Origin: Serratia rhizosphaerae
Lineage (GTDB): Bacteria > Pseudomonadota > Gammaproteobacteria > Enterobacterales > Enterobacteriaceae
Direction of reading: 5' to 3'
Assembly: GCF_009817885.1 (NCBI RefSeq)
Contig: NZ_CP041764.1
Coordinates: forward strand, 2,604,001-2,668,000
Length of the DNA: 64,000 nucleotides
The notes under the pieces were generated by a model. The model did no database searches. It was not told where the DNA came from and saw only the letters and a list, made by a program, of their open reading frames with translations. Position numbers and translations under genes: made by a program. Positions 36,362 to 43,521 of this stretch are shown here, in pieces (position 1 is the first letter of the stretch; each line of letters starts with the position of its first letter).

Positions 36362-36381
36362 TTTCCACTTTGAACTGGAAA
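36362..36381. promoter_or_regulatory. Inverted repeat, candidate operator of the cluster regulator
   Basis: TTTCCA and TGGAAA form a palindrome with an 8-bp spacer, 119 bp upstream of the first gene. It is a plausible site for the MtlR/LicR-like activator encoded at 43522, but this is inference from position and symmetry only. Confidence 0.35.
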
Positions 36382-36432
36382 AAAACGCGCTACACAAGCC
36401 ATGTCGTCGGGGTTAGGGTAAAGCCATCAGAT

Positions 36433-36457
36433 AAAGCGGTTTATTCAGCGCCGCTTT
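36433..36457 (+). other. Hairpin in the operon leader
   Basis: AAAGCGG pairs with CCGCTTT across an 11-nt loop, 44 bp before the start of the PRD gene. No T-run follows. It does not look like the BglG-type RAT/terminator pair. Confidence 0.35.
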
Positions 36458-36500
36458 GTCACTCAATAATTAACGTCTGTATCCATGGGGTGACTGAAAA

Positions 36501-36845
36501 GTGAATGCAGGAGCAACTTCGGTAAAAACTGAACAGGCTGATATTGCGCAGGCGGCGGAAATAACCACCCAGCTGCTGGCGGATATTACTGAAATGTTAA
36601 ACGCAGAGAACATTTATACCAACGAGGTGCAACAGCAAATGCTGGAATCACACGTACGCGCGATGGTATTACGCTCTATTACCGGCGAACCGCTGCCGGA
36701 AGTGGATAAATCTCTGTTTGATGAAATTTCACCGCACTCGATGCAGCTGGCGCAGCGGGTGGTCGATCAATTAAAAACCTTGCCCATCGAGGAAGCCTAT
36801 TTGCTTTCCGTACATTTCGAAGTGGCAAAAGATAATAACCAATAA
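36501..36845 (+). CDS. Stand-alone PRD-domain protein (EF_0829 family)
   Basis: 114-aa protein made of a single PTS-regulation domain. Histidines H51, H79 and H105 are present; H105 in LLSVHFEVAKDNN is the conserved PRD-type position. It starts at GTG with GGGGTGA upstream. As I recall, it heads the uncommon gene set named in TIGRFAM after Enterococcus EF_0829-EF_0839. PRDs are normally phosphorylated by HPr or EIIB, so this small protein may be a phosphorylation switch or carrier for the cluster; the function is inference. Confidence 0.8.
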   Translation: MNAGATSVKTEQADIAQAAEITTQLLADITEMLNAENIYTNEVQQQMLESHVRAMVLRSITGEPLPEVDKSLFDEISPHSMQLAQRVVDQLKTLPIEEAYLLSVHFEVAKDNNQ

Positions 36846-36881
36846 TTAATTATCAATTATTATAAATCAGGAGAATATTTC

Positions 36882-37247
36882 ATGAGTCAAATTACCGTAG
36901 TTATCGGCGATCGTCTGGGAAAAGGGCAGAAAGTGGGCCAGGGCGTTGAAAATGCCGGCGGAAAAGCAGTGGTCATCCCCGGCGTGGCGGCGGATATGAA
37001 GCTTGGCGATGTGATGAAGGCGGAAAATGCACAGCTGGGCATCTCGTTTTGCGGCAGCGGCGGCGCCGGTGCAATTACGGCGCAGACCAAGCATGGTTAT
37101 AAAGCGAAATACGGCATGCGTTCCATTGAAGAAGGCGTTACGGCGATTAATGAAGGCTGCAACGTATTAGGCTTCGGCTTTATGGATAAAGAAGAGCTGG
37201 GTCAGAAATTGGTGGAAGCCTATATCAAAAAACACGGCGCGGCATAA
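36882..37247 (+). CDS. Glycine-rich SFCGS-loop protein (EF_0830 family)
   Basis: 121-aa soluble protein. The signature SFCGSGGAGA (residues 55-64) has a single conserved cysteine, C57, in a glycine-rich loop. An early VVIGDRLGKGQKVGQGVE and a late GMRSIEEGV complete the conserved pattern. Family function is not known to me. The Cys-Gly-Ser-Gly loop resembles phosphocysteine loops of PTS EIIB proteins (CGTG or CGSG types), although those are near the N-terminus. It has AGGAG 8 bases upstream and overlaps the DUF4312 gene by one base. Confidence 0.8.
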   Translation: MSQITVVIGDRLGKGQKVGQGVENAGGKAVVIPGVAADMKLGDVMKAENAQLGISFCGSGGAGAITAQTKHGYKAKYGMRSIEEGVTAINEGCNVLGFGFMDKEELGQKLVEAYIKKHGAA

Positions 37248-37543
37248 TGAAGGAACAATATACCACCTCAGTCACCGTTGCGGGCAAAGGCGATACGAAG
37301 GCCAAAGCCTTTGCCTCCGCATTGGCAAGCGTACAGGGCGCGGTATTAAAGTCCACCAGTAATATTCTGCTGCGTATCGAACCGCAGGACGTCAGCGTAT
37401 TAAGTGCGGAAGAAAAAATAACAAAAGAAAGGTTTCTCTTTTTCTTCCTGCCGCGGGAAAGAAAAAGCTATGCAGTTTCATTGGAAGTAACCATAAATGT
37501 GACGGTCATCAACACTGAAAAGGTGGTCTTCACTACAAGATAA
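37247..37543 (+). CDS. DUF4312 family protein (EF_0831 family)
   Basis: 98-aa soluble protein, translationally coupled to the SFCGS gene (TAATG). It contains no histidine and no cysteine, so it cannot be a classical EIIA or EIIB phosphocarrier. Alternating beta-type segments (TTSVTVAGKG, YAVSLEVTINVTVIN) flank a basic and aromatic FLFFFLPRERK loop. Function unknown; always beside DUF4311 and DUF4310 as far as I recall. Confidence 0.78.
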   Translation: MKEQYTTSVTVAGKGDTKAKAFASALASVQGAVLKSTSNILLRIEPQDVSVLSAEEKITKERFLFFFLPRERKSYAVSLEVTINVTVINTEKVVFTTR

Positions 37544-37554
37544 AAAACTGACAG

Positions 37555-37613
37555 ATACCCGGAGTTATTCATGTTACGGCGTTGTTGGCTTTAATTTGCA
37601 ATGAATCGGGTAT
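37555..37613 (+). other. Structured intercistronic RNA between the DUF4312 and DUF4311 genes
   Basis: ATACCCG (37555-37561) pairs with CGGGTAT (37607-37613), and ATTCAT (37567-37572) pairs with ATGAAT (37601-37606). Together they give a 13-bp stem with a one-sided 5-nt bulge and a 28-nt loop. It lies in an 88-bp gap in an otherwise tightly packed operon, just before the first membrane-protein gene. Confidence 0.5.
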
Positions 37614-37631
37614 ACGTGGAGAGATAAACAG

Positions 37632-38408
37632 ATGTTTCTCATAATCTTATTTAAGTCGATTATTATCGGCGGGCTGGTAGGCGTTGGCGTCGGTGCTGGC
37701 GCCGCGCGTATGTTCCATGCCCCGACGACTCAGGGAATGGGGGCTTTCCGTACGTTAGGCGAGCTGAATTCTTGCGAGGGCGACCCGGCTTCGCACTTCT
37801 CATTTGGTCTGGGCTTCTTCTTTAACGCCTGGGCTTCCTCCGTAGCGGCCGGCGCCTTCACGCAGGATGTCGACCACCGCATTATTCCCAACTGGGGCGC
37901 CGCGGCGCTGATGATTAAAAACCGTAACGTGGCGCAAACGCTGCACGATCCGAAGAAAATGGCGATCGCCTGCGGCATCATCGGCATGATCGTGGTGGCC
38001 TTCCTTAACTCTACCGCCTCTGCGGTGCCGGCGGCACTGCAGGTGACGGCGATCAAGGTGCTGGTGCCGGCGGCCAACCTGCTGGTCAACACCGTGATGC
38101 CGGTGATCTTCTGGCTGGCGGCGATCGACGCGGGTAAACGTTCCGGCTTCTGGGGCACCATTTTCGGCGGCCTGGCGCAGCTGATCATGGGCAACGCCGT
38201 ACCGGGCCTGGTGCTGGGGATCCTGATCGGCAAGGGCGTGGAAGAGAGCGGCTGGAACAAAGTCACCAAAATCATGATGGCGACCATCGTGCTGCTGTTC
38301 GTGCTGAGCGGCTTCTTCCGCGGTTTCGATATGGAACTGCTCAAATCTTTCAGCCTGGGCGTGCCCGGCTGGCTGGATGCGATTCACAACGGCCTGAGCG
38401 GTAAATAA
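37632..38408 (+). CDS. DUF4311 integral membrane protein (EF_0832 family)
   Basis: 258-aa polytopic membrane protein with about six to seven hydrophobic helices. A small-residue-rich first helix (GGLVGVGVGAGAARMF) precedes the conserved LGELNSCEGDPASHFSFGLGFFFNAWASS (about residues 48-76) containing polar residues and a cysteine. Function unknown. With DUF4310 it is the only membrane component in the cluster, so the two probably form the permease. A purine-rich GTGGAGAGA precedes the start. Confidence 0.8.
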   Translation: MFLIILFKSIIIGGLVGVGVGAGAARMFHAPTTQGMGAFRTLGELNSCEGDPASHFSFGLGFFFNAWASSVAAGAFTQDVDHRIIPNWGAAALMIKNRNVAQTLHDPKKMAIACGIIGMIVVAFLNSTASAVPAALQVTAIKVLVPAANLLVNTVMPVIFWLAAIDAGKRSGFWGTIFGGLAQLIMGNAVPGLVLGILIGKGVEESGWNKVTKIMMATIVLLFVLSGFFRGFDMELLKSFSLGVPGWLDAIHNGLSGK

Positions 38409-38419
38409 GGAGAGCGATG

Positions 38420-39073
38420 ATGGAAGAACAAGTCCAACAAAAAGGCTTCTGGTATGCCGACTGGTCGTTCCCGATTTTTGTCGGCCTGCTGTCCGCCGGC
38501 GTGTTTGCCGGGACGCATATGTATTACCTGTACGGCATCGGTGCGTTTAACGAAGTGGCGTTTGTCTCAATGCTGCGCGCCGGCATGGATACCGGCGTCT
38601 ATGGCGCGGTGGCGGCGTTCGGCGCCAGCTTCCTGTTTGCGCGCATTATCGAAGGCTCTCTGGTGGGGATCCTCGATATCGGCGGCGCCATTCAGACCGG
38701 GGTGGGGCTGGGCGTGCCGGCGCTGCTGTTGGGGGCCGGGTTCGTCTTCCCGGTGGCCAACTTCGCCGCATCGCTGGCGACCGGCCTGGTGATTGGCCTG
38801 GCGATTGGTTATCTGATCATTCTGGCGCGTAAATTCACCATCAATCAGAGCAACTCCACCTACGGCGCTGACGTGATGATGGGGGCGGGCAACTCCTCCG
38901 GCCGTTTCCTCGGGCCGTTGATTATTCTGTCCGCCATGACCGCGTCGATTCCTATCGGCATCGGCTCTCTGCTTGGCGCTTTACTGTTCTACATCTGGGG
39001 TAAACCAATCACCGGCGGCGCGATCCTGGGCGCCATGGTGCTGGGGGCGATTTTCCCGGTCGCCATTGCTTGA
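38420..39073 (+). CDS. DUF4310 integral membrane protein (EF_0833 family)
   Basis: 217-aa polytopic membrane protein with about six helices. The second of two consecutive ATGs is used because AGGAG is then 7 bases away. Conserved polar stretch QSNSTYGADVMMGAGNSSGRFLGP lies at about residues 136-159 between helices. It follows the DUF4311 gene by 11 bp, as expected for two subunits of one complex. Function unknown. Confidence 0.8.
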   Translation: MEEQVQQKGFWYADWSFPIFVGLLSAGVFAGTHMYYLYGIGAFNEVAFVSMLRAGMDTGVYGAVAAFGASFLFARIIEGSLVGILDIGGAIQTGVGLGVPALLLGAGFVFPVANFAASLATGLVIGLAIGYLIILARKFTINQSNSTYGADVMMGAGNSSGRFLGPLIILSAMTASIPIGIGSLLGALLFYIWGKPITGGAILGAMVLGAIFPVAIA

Positions 39074-39170
39074 CGTCCGGCTGTTCCCGCAGCAAGACAA
39101 CTAATGTATACCCAGGCTTCACGCTGCGTACAGCGGCGTGAAGCCGGCGGGGTATAAGGAGTAATGAAGT

Positions 39171-40310
39171 ATGTATGACCTGATAATCCGCCGCGCCCGA
39201 CTGGCGGACGATACCCTGACGGACGTGGCGATCGCCGACGGTAAAATCGCCGCGGTCGGCCAGCTGTCGGCGGAAATGTCCGCCAAGCGCCAGTGGGATT
39301 TGGCGGGCAACTATCGTCTGAGCGCCGGCTGGATCGACGCCCATGTGCACTGCTACCCCTCTTCGCCTATTTATCACGATGAACCGGATCGCGTCGGCAT
39401 CCATAGCGGCGTCACCTCGGTGGTGGACGCCGGCAGCACCGGCAGCGACGACATTGATGAGTTCTATACGCTGACGCGTAACACCAAAACCAACGTTTTC
39501 GCCTTCCTGAATATTTCGCGCATCGGTCTGCTGCGGCAGAACGAACTGGCCGATCTGAGCGATATCAACAAGCAAGGGGTGAAGAGCGCCATCGAGCGTC
39601 ACAGCGGCTTTGTGATCGGCATTAAGGCGCGGATGAGCAGCAGTGTGGTAGGGCCAAACGGCATTAAGCCGCTGGTGCTGGCGAAAGAGATTCAGCAGGA
39701 AAATCAGCAGCTGCCGTTGATGGTGCACGTTGGCAACAACCCGCCGGATCTGGATGAAATTGCCGATTTTCTGACGCGCGGCGACATCATTACCCACTGT
39801 TATAACGGCAAACCGAACCGCATTCTGACGCCTGCGGGTACGCTGCGTGAGTCGGTTCAGCGCGCGCTGAAGCGCGGCGTGCTGCTGGATGTCGGCCACG
39901 GCACCGCCAGCTTCAGCTTTGAGGTGGCGCGCCAGGCGATCGCGCTGGGCGTGCTGCCGCATACCATCAGTTCGGATATCTATTGCCGCAACCGCATCTC
40001 CGGCCCGGTACACAGCCTGGCGACGGTGATGTCCAAATTCTTCACTCTGGGCATGACGCTGCCGCAGGTGATTAATTGCGTGACGGAAAACGCCGCCTCG
40101 GCGCTGCGTCTGCCGAGCAAGGGGCAACTCAAGCCGGGCTTCGATGCCGATTTAACCCTGTTTGAGGTGCGTCAGGGGCCGCAGGTGTTTGCCGATTCTG
40201 AAGGGCAGTCCGCCACGGGCGAGCAACTGCTGGTTCCGCTGGCCGCAGTGGTGGCCGGGGAAGTCTTATTAACCGATGAAGGGAAGGCCGATCATGTCTT
40301 CGATCTATGA
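39171..40310 (+). CDS. Amidohydrolase, dihydroorotase/D-aminoacylase-like (EF_0837 family)
   Basis: 379-aa metal-dependent amidohydrolase. Ligands of a binuclear centre are visible: H58 and H60 in DAHVHCYP, a likely carboxylated lysine K152 in GIKARMS, H186 in MVHVGNN, H209 in ITHCYNG, and the catalytic D269 in SSDIYCRN. It hydrolyses an amide, perhaps an N-acyl group or a cyclic amide; the substrate is unknown. In this cluster it would release the amino sugar acid for the next PLP enzyme. Its 3' end overlaps the next gene by 17 bp. Confidence 0.88.
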   Translation: MYDLIIRRARLADDTLTDVAIADGKIAAVGQLSAEMSAKRQWDLAGNYRLSAGWIDAHVHCYPSSPIYHDEPDRVGIHSGVTSVVDAGSTGSDDIDEFYTLTRNTKTNVFAFLNISRIGLLRQNELADLSDINKQGVKSAIERHSGFVIGIKARMSSSVVGPNGIKPLVLAKEIQQENQQLPLMVHVGNNPPDLDEIADFLTRGDIITHCYNGKPNRILTPAGTLRESVQRALKRGVLLDVGHGTASFSFEVARQAIALGVLPHTISSDIYCRNRISGPVHSLATVMSKFFTLGMTLPQVINCVTENAASALRLPSKGQLKPGFDADLTLFEVRQGPQVFADSEGQSATGEQLLVPLAAVVAGEVLLTDEGKADHVFDL

Positions 40311-41409
40311 AAAATATAATTTAAAACAGGTGATTAACACCTCCGGCCGCATGACGATTCTTGGCGTTTCCACGCCGAGCCCGACGGTGATTGATGCGGT
40401 GGATTACGGCCTGAACCATTACTTTGAAATGAAAGATCTGGTGGATAAAACCGGCGCGTACATCGCCAGGCTGCTGAATGCGGAAGACGCGGTGGTGGTG
40501 TCCTGCGCTTCGGCGGGCATTGCCCAGTCGGTGGCGGCGGTGATCGTGCGCGACAACGCCAACCTGCTGGTAAACCTGCATTCGGCGCCGGTCAATGAAC
40601 CGCGTGAGATCGTGCTGCCGCGCGGCCACAACGTTAATTTCGGCGCACCGGTCGACACCATGGTCGCCCTGGGCGGCGGCAAGGTGGTGGAAGCCGGTTA
40701 CGCTAACGAGTGCTCGCCGCAGCAGCTTGCGGCCTGCATTACGCCGCAGACGGCGGCGATCCTGTACGTCAAATCACACCACTGCGTGCAGAAAAGCATG
40801 CTGTCGGTTGAGCAGGCCGCCGAGGTGGCGCGTCAGCATAATCTGCCGCTGATCGTCGACGCCGCCGCCGAAGAAGATCTGACGAGCTACTACCAGATGG
40901 GCGCGGACCTGGTGATCTACAGCGGCGCGAAGGCGATCGAAGGGCCGACCAGCGGGCTGGTGCTTGGTAAGAAACAGTACGTTTCCTGGGTGAAACAGCA
41001 GTCCGGCGGTATCGGTCGCGCGATGAAGGTTGGCAAAGAGGGCATCCTGGGCCTGACGCAGGCGATTGAAAGCTACCTGACGCAGGAAAAAACCAGCGGT
41101 GCGCAGATGGTCGAGCGTATGTCGGCGTTTATCGCCAATCTGAATACGCTGCACGGTGTCAGCGCGCAGACCGTCTGGGACAGCGCCGGGCGGGATATCG
41201 CCCGTGCGGAAATTACCTTTGACGAAGCTGCGATCGGCATCTCGACCTCGGAAATGGTGCAGGCGCTGAAGAACGGCGAAATCGCCATTTATTTCCGCGG
41301 CTACAAGGCCAACGAGGGCAAGATTGAAGTAGACGTGCGCAGCGTTGATGAAGCGCAGCTGATGACCGTATTTACCTGTATTAAACATTTATTGGAGAAA
41401 CAAGCATGA
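40294..41409 (+). CDS. SelA-related PLP enzyme, DgaE-like (D-glucosaminate-6-P ammonia-lyase family)
   Basis: 371-aa fold-type I PLP protein, related to selenocysteine synthase and to Salmonella DgaE. The Schiff-base lysine is K213 in YSGAKAIEGPTSG, and D189 in LIVDAAAEED is the pyridine-contact aspartate. DgaE converts D-glucosaminate 6-phosphate to 2-keto-3-deoxygluconate 6-phosphate plus ammonia; a closely similar reaction is inferred here. The ATG lies inside the end of the amidohydrolase gene with GGGAAGG upstream; its end overlaps the aldolase by 4 bp (ATGA). Confidence 0.87.
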   Translation: MSSIYEKYNLKQVINTSGRMTILGVSTPSPTVIDAVDYGLNHYFEMKDLVDKTGAYIARLLNAEDAVVVSCASAGIAQSVAAVIVRDNANLLVNLHSAPVNEPREIVLPRGHNVNFGAPVDTMVALGGGKVVEAGYANECSPQQLAACITPQTAAILYVKSHHCVQKSMLSVEQAAEVARQHNLPLIVDAAAEEDLTSYYQMGADLVIYSGAKAIEGPTSGLVLGKKQYVSWVKQQSGGIGRAMKVGKEGILGLTQAIESYLTQEKTSGAQMVERMSAFIANLNTLHGVSAQTVWDSAGRDIARAEITFDEAAIGISTSEMVQALKNGEIAIYFRGYKANEGKIEVDVRSVDEAQLMTVFTCIKHLLEKQA

Positions 41410-42146
41410 AGCTGAAGCCAAACTATTACCGTGACCGCGTTTGTCTCAACGTATTGGCGGGGTCGAAAGACAACGCGCAGGAGATTTACGACGCGGCGGA
41501 AGGTCACGTGCTGGTCGGTGTGCTCTCCAAGAACTATCCGGACGTCGCCAGCGCGGTGGCGGATATGCAGCGCTATGCGCGCCTGATCGACAATGCGCTG
41601 TCGGTGGGGCTGGGGGCGGGCGATCCTAAACAGTCGGCGATGGTCAGCCTGATTGCGCAGCAGGTGCAGCCGCAGCACGTCAACCAGGTGTTTACCGGCG
41701 TCGGCGCCAGCCGGGCGCTGCTGGGGCAAAATGACAGCGTGGTGAACGGCCTGGTGTCGCCGACCGGCCGCGTCGGGCAGGTGAAGATCTCTACCGGGCC
41801 GTTGAGCGCCGACGCGCCGGACGGCATCGTGCCGGTGGAGACCGCCATTGCGCTGCTGAAAGACATGGGCGGCAGCTCCATCAAGTATTTCCCGATGGGC
41901 GGCCTGAAGTGCAAGGACGAGTATCAGTATGTGGCGCAGGCCTGTGCCGAGCATGACTTCATGCTGGAGCCGACCGGCGGTATCGATCTGCAGAACTTCG
42001 AAGAGATCGTCGAGATTGCGCTGCGCGCCGGCGTGAAGCAGGTGATCCCGCACATTTACAGTTCGATCATTGACTCCGCCACCGGCAATACCCGTCCGCA
42101 GGATGTGAAAACGCTGCTGGCGATGACCAAAAAGCTGGTGGGCTGA
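41406..42146 (+). CDS. KDGP aldolase, DgaF-like (EF_0839 family)
   Basis: 246-aa class I aldolase of the DgaF branch. It should cleave 2-keto-3-deoxy-6-phosphogluconate, or a similar keto-deoxy sugar acid phosphate, to pyruvate and glyceraldehyde 3-phosphate. The Schiff-base lysine is probably in FPMGGLKCKDEY, with EPTGGIDLQNFEEI after it. It is translationally coupled to the DgaE-like gene and followed by a terminator. The product assignment means the pathway substrate must arrive phosphorylated, yet no kinase is encoded nearby. Confidence 0.87.
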   Translation: MKLKPNYYRDRVCLNVLAGSKDNAQEIYDAAEGHVLVGVLSKNYPDVASAVADMQRYARLIDNALSVGLGAGDPKQSAMVSLIAQQVQPQHVNQVFTGVGASRALLGQNDSVVNGLVSPTGRVGQVKISTGPLSADAPDGIVPVETAIALLKDMGGSSIKYFPMGGLKCKDEYQYVAQACAEHDFMLEPTGGIDLQNFEEIVEIALRAGVKQVIPHIYSSIIDSATGNTRPQDVKTLLAMTKKLVG

Positions 42147-42162
42147 CCCCGGCGTAAAAGAC

Positions 42163-42190
42163 GGCGCCGCGCAGTGCGGCGCCCCGTTTT
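42163..42190 (+). terminator. Rho-independent terminator after the aldolase gene
   Basis: Perfect 8-bp stem GGCGCCGC/GCGGCGCC with a 5-nt loop, followed by CCGTTTT. It ends the eight-gene operon and makes the lactonase gene a separate or read-through unit. Confidence 0.8.
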
Positions 42191-42234
42191 AATGGGCGTG
42201 GTCGGTTGTGCCCCTACCTGTATCAAGGATAAAT

Positions 42235-43458
42235 ATGCGAAACTGGGTTACCCTGCGAAGCGCTCCGTTATTGGGCGCAGTATCCCTGGCGCTGCTGGCG
42301 ATGGCCAGTCCGGCGCTGCAAGCTGAGGACGCCATGACGACCACCTCATCCCATTTTGCCTACATCGGCACCTACAATCCCAACGGCGAAGGCGTATACC
42401 GATTACGCGTTGACGCCGCCAGCGGCGCGCTGAGCGATAAAACGCTGGTCAGCACGCTGGCCAATCCCGCGCAACTGACGGTCGATGCCCGCGGCAGAAC
42501 GCTGTACGTCGCCAGCGAAGTCGGCACGGCGGATGACGGTAAGCATGGCACGATTGCCGCACTGCGCATCAATGGCGAGGACGGCAGCCTGACGCCGCTC
42601 AATCAGGTGGATTCGCAGGGCGCGGGGCCGGTGTATCTTTCGCTGACGCCGAACGGCCGTCATCTTCTGGTGGCCAACTACCAGAGCGGCAGCGTGGCGG
42701 TCTTCCCAATAGACGCGGAAGGCAAACTGGCGGCGGCCAGTTCGGTACGGCAGCAGCAAGGCCCGGCCGGCGCGGCAAAACCGGCGGCGGCGGTAGCCGG
42801 CAGCTTTGCCGTCAGCGATCATAACGGACCGCATGCGCATATGATCGCCAGCGATCCGAGCGGTAAGTTCGTATTCTCGACCGATCTGGGGCTGGATCGG
42901 ATCTATCAGTGGCGTTTTGACGATGCCAGCGGCCAACTGACGCCGAACGATCCGCCGTGGATCGCCGCTTCGTCGGCCGGCGCAGGGCCGCGTCATTTTG
43001 TCTTCCATCCTGACGGCAAAACGTTGCTGCTGGTGAATGAAGAGGCGTCCACGCTTACCAGCTACCGTTTTGATGCGCAACGGGGCACGCTGAGCCAGCT
43101 GCACGCGGCATCGACGCTGCCGGCGAATTATCAGGGCACCAGCTTCGCCGCCGGGCTGGCGCTGAGCCGGGATGGTAACAACCTGTACGTCGCCAATCGG
43201 TTGCACAACAGCGTCGCACAATTTAGCGTCGGCAAGGCGGGCGAGCTGACGCCGGTGGCGGAAACCTGGACGCGGGGTGATTACCCGCGCACTATCACTC
43301 TGGATCCCAGCGGGCGCTATCTGTATGCGCTGAATCAGCGCAGCGACAACGTGACGCGTTTCGCCGTGGATCCACACAGCGGCAAGCTCAGTTTTATTGC
43401 AGGATATACGCCGGTGGGCAGCCCATCGCAGATAGTCTTTGCGCCGGCGACGCAGTAA
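42235..43458 (+). CDS. Exported lactonase-family seven-bladed beta-propeller
   Basis: 407-aa protein of the 6-phosphogluconolactonase-like (Pgl/YbhE) lactonase family, here with a signal peptide (about residues 1-30, ending PALQA|EDA) and so periplasmic. Propeller repeats run to the end, with FAYIGTYNPNGEGVYRL, HNGPHAHMIASDPSGKFVF and AGPRHFVFHPDGKTL. AAGGA is 6 bases before the ATG; an earlier in-frame ATG lacks this. It may open an aldonolactone or amino-sugar lactone outside the cytoplasm before uptake by the upstream cluster; this is inference from location. Confidence 0.86.
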   Translation: MRNWVTLRSAPLLGAVSLALLAMASPALQAEDAMTTTSSHFAYIGTYNPNGEGVYRLRVDAASGALSDKTLVSTLANPAQLTVDARGRTLYVASEVGTADDGKHGTIAALRINGEDGSLTPLNQVDSQGAGPVYLSLTPNGRHLLVANYQSGSVAVFPIDAEGKLAAASSVRQQQGPAGAAKPAAAVAGSFAVSDHNGPHAHMIASDPSGKFVFSTDLGLDRIYQWRFDDASGQLTPNDPPWIAASSAGAGPRHFVFHPDGKTLLLVNEEASTLTSYRFDAQRGTLSQLHAASTLPANYQGTSFAAGLALSRDGNNLYVANRLHNSVAQFSVGKAGELTPVAETWTRGDYPRTITLDPSGRYLYALNQRSDNVTRFAVDPHSGKLSFIAGYTPVGSPSQIVFAPATQ

Positions 43459-43521
43459 CTCTCTGGTCGGTTTAGCGCAGCCCGCCTCGCGCTGAGGTGG
43501 GCGCTTAACATTGGAATGACA

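Larger units (their letters stand above)
36034..36500. promoter_or_regulatory. Leader region between rnk and the PRD/SFCGS operon
   Basis: 467 bases without a supported gene. Contents in order: a short GC hairpin with T-run near 36103-36119; a strong 11-bp hairpin at 36146-36177; a CRP-like sequence (core 36229-36242, two mismatches from GTGATCTAGATCAC); an inverted repeat TTTCCA-N8-TGGAAA (36362-36381); and a hairpin at 36433-36457. GGGGTGA lies 9 bases before the GTG start of the operon. No convincing sigma-70 or sigma-54 promoter could be fixed by eye. Confidence 0.5.

Noticed and set aside
36034..36500. Sigma-54 promoter or BglG-type RAT/terminator for the accessory operon
   Set aside because: Searched by eye for the GG-N10-GC pattern and for an overlapping antiterminator/terminator pair; neither is convincing. 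The regulator is of the DNA-binding MtlR/LicR type, not an RNA-binding antiterminator.
37571..37594. Seven-codon leader peptide frame (ATG to TAA) in the DUF4312-DUF4311 gap
   Set aside because: Too short and without a ribosome site; more simply explained as part of the RNA stem-loop.
39009..40127. Minus-strand open frame of 372 codons opposite the amidohydrolase
   Set aside because: Antisense shadow; the sense strand has all metal ligands of an amidohydrolase in order.
42403..43377. Minus-strand open frame of 324 codons opposite the lactonase
   Set aside because: Arg/Gln-rich antisense frame; the sense frame has a signal peptide and propeller repeats.
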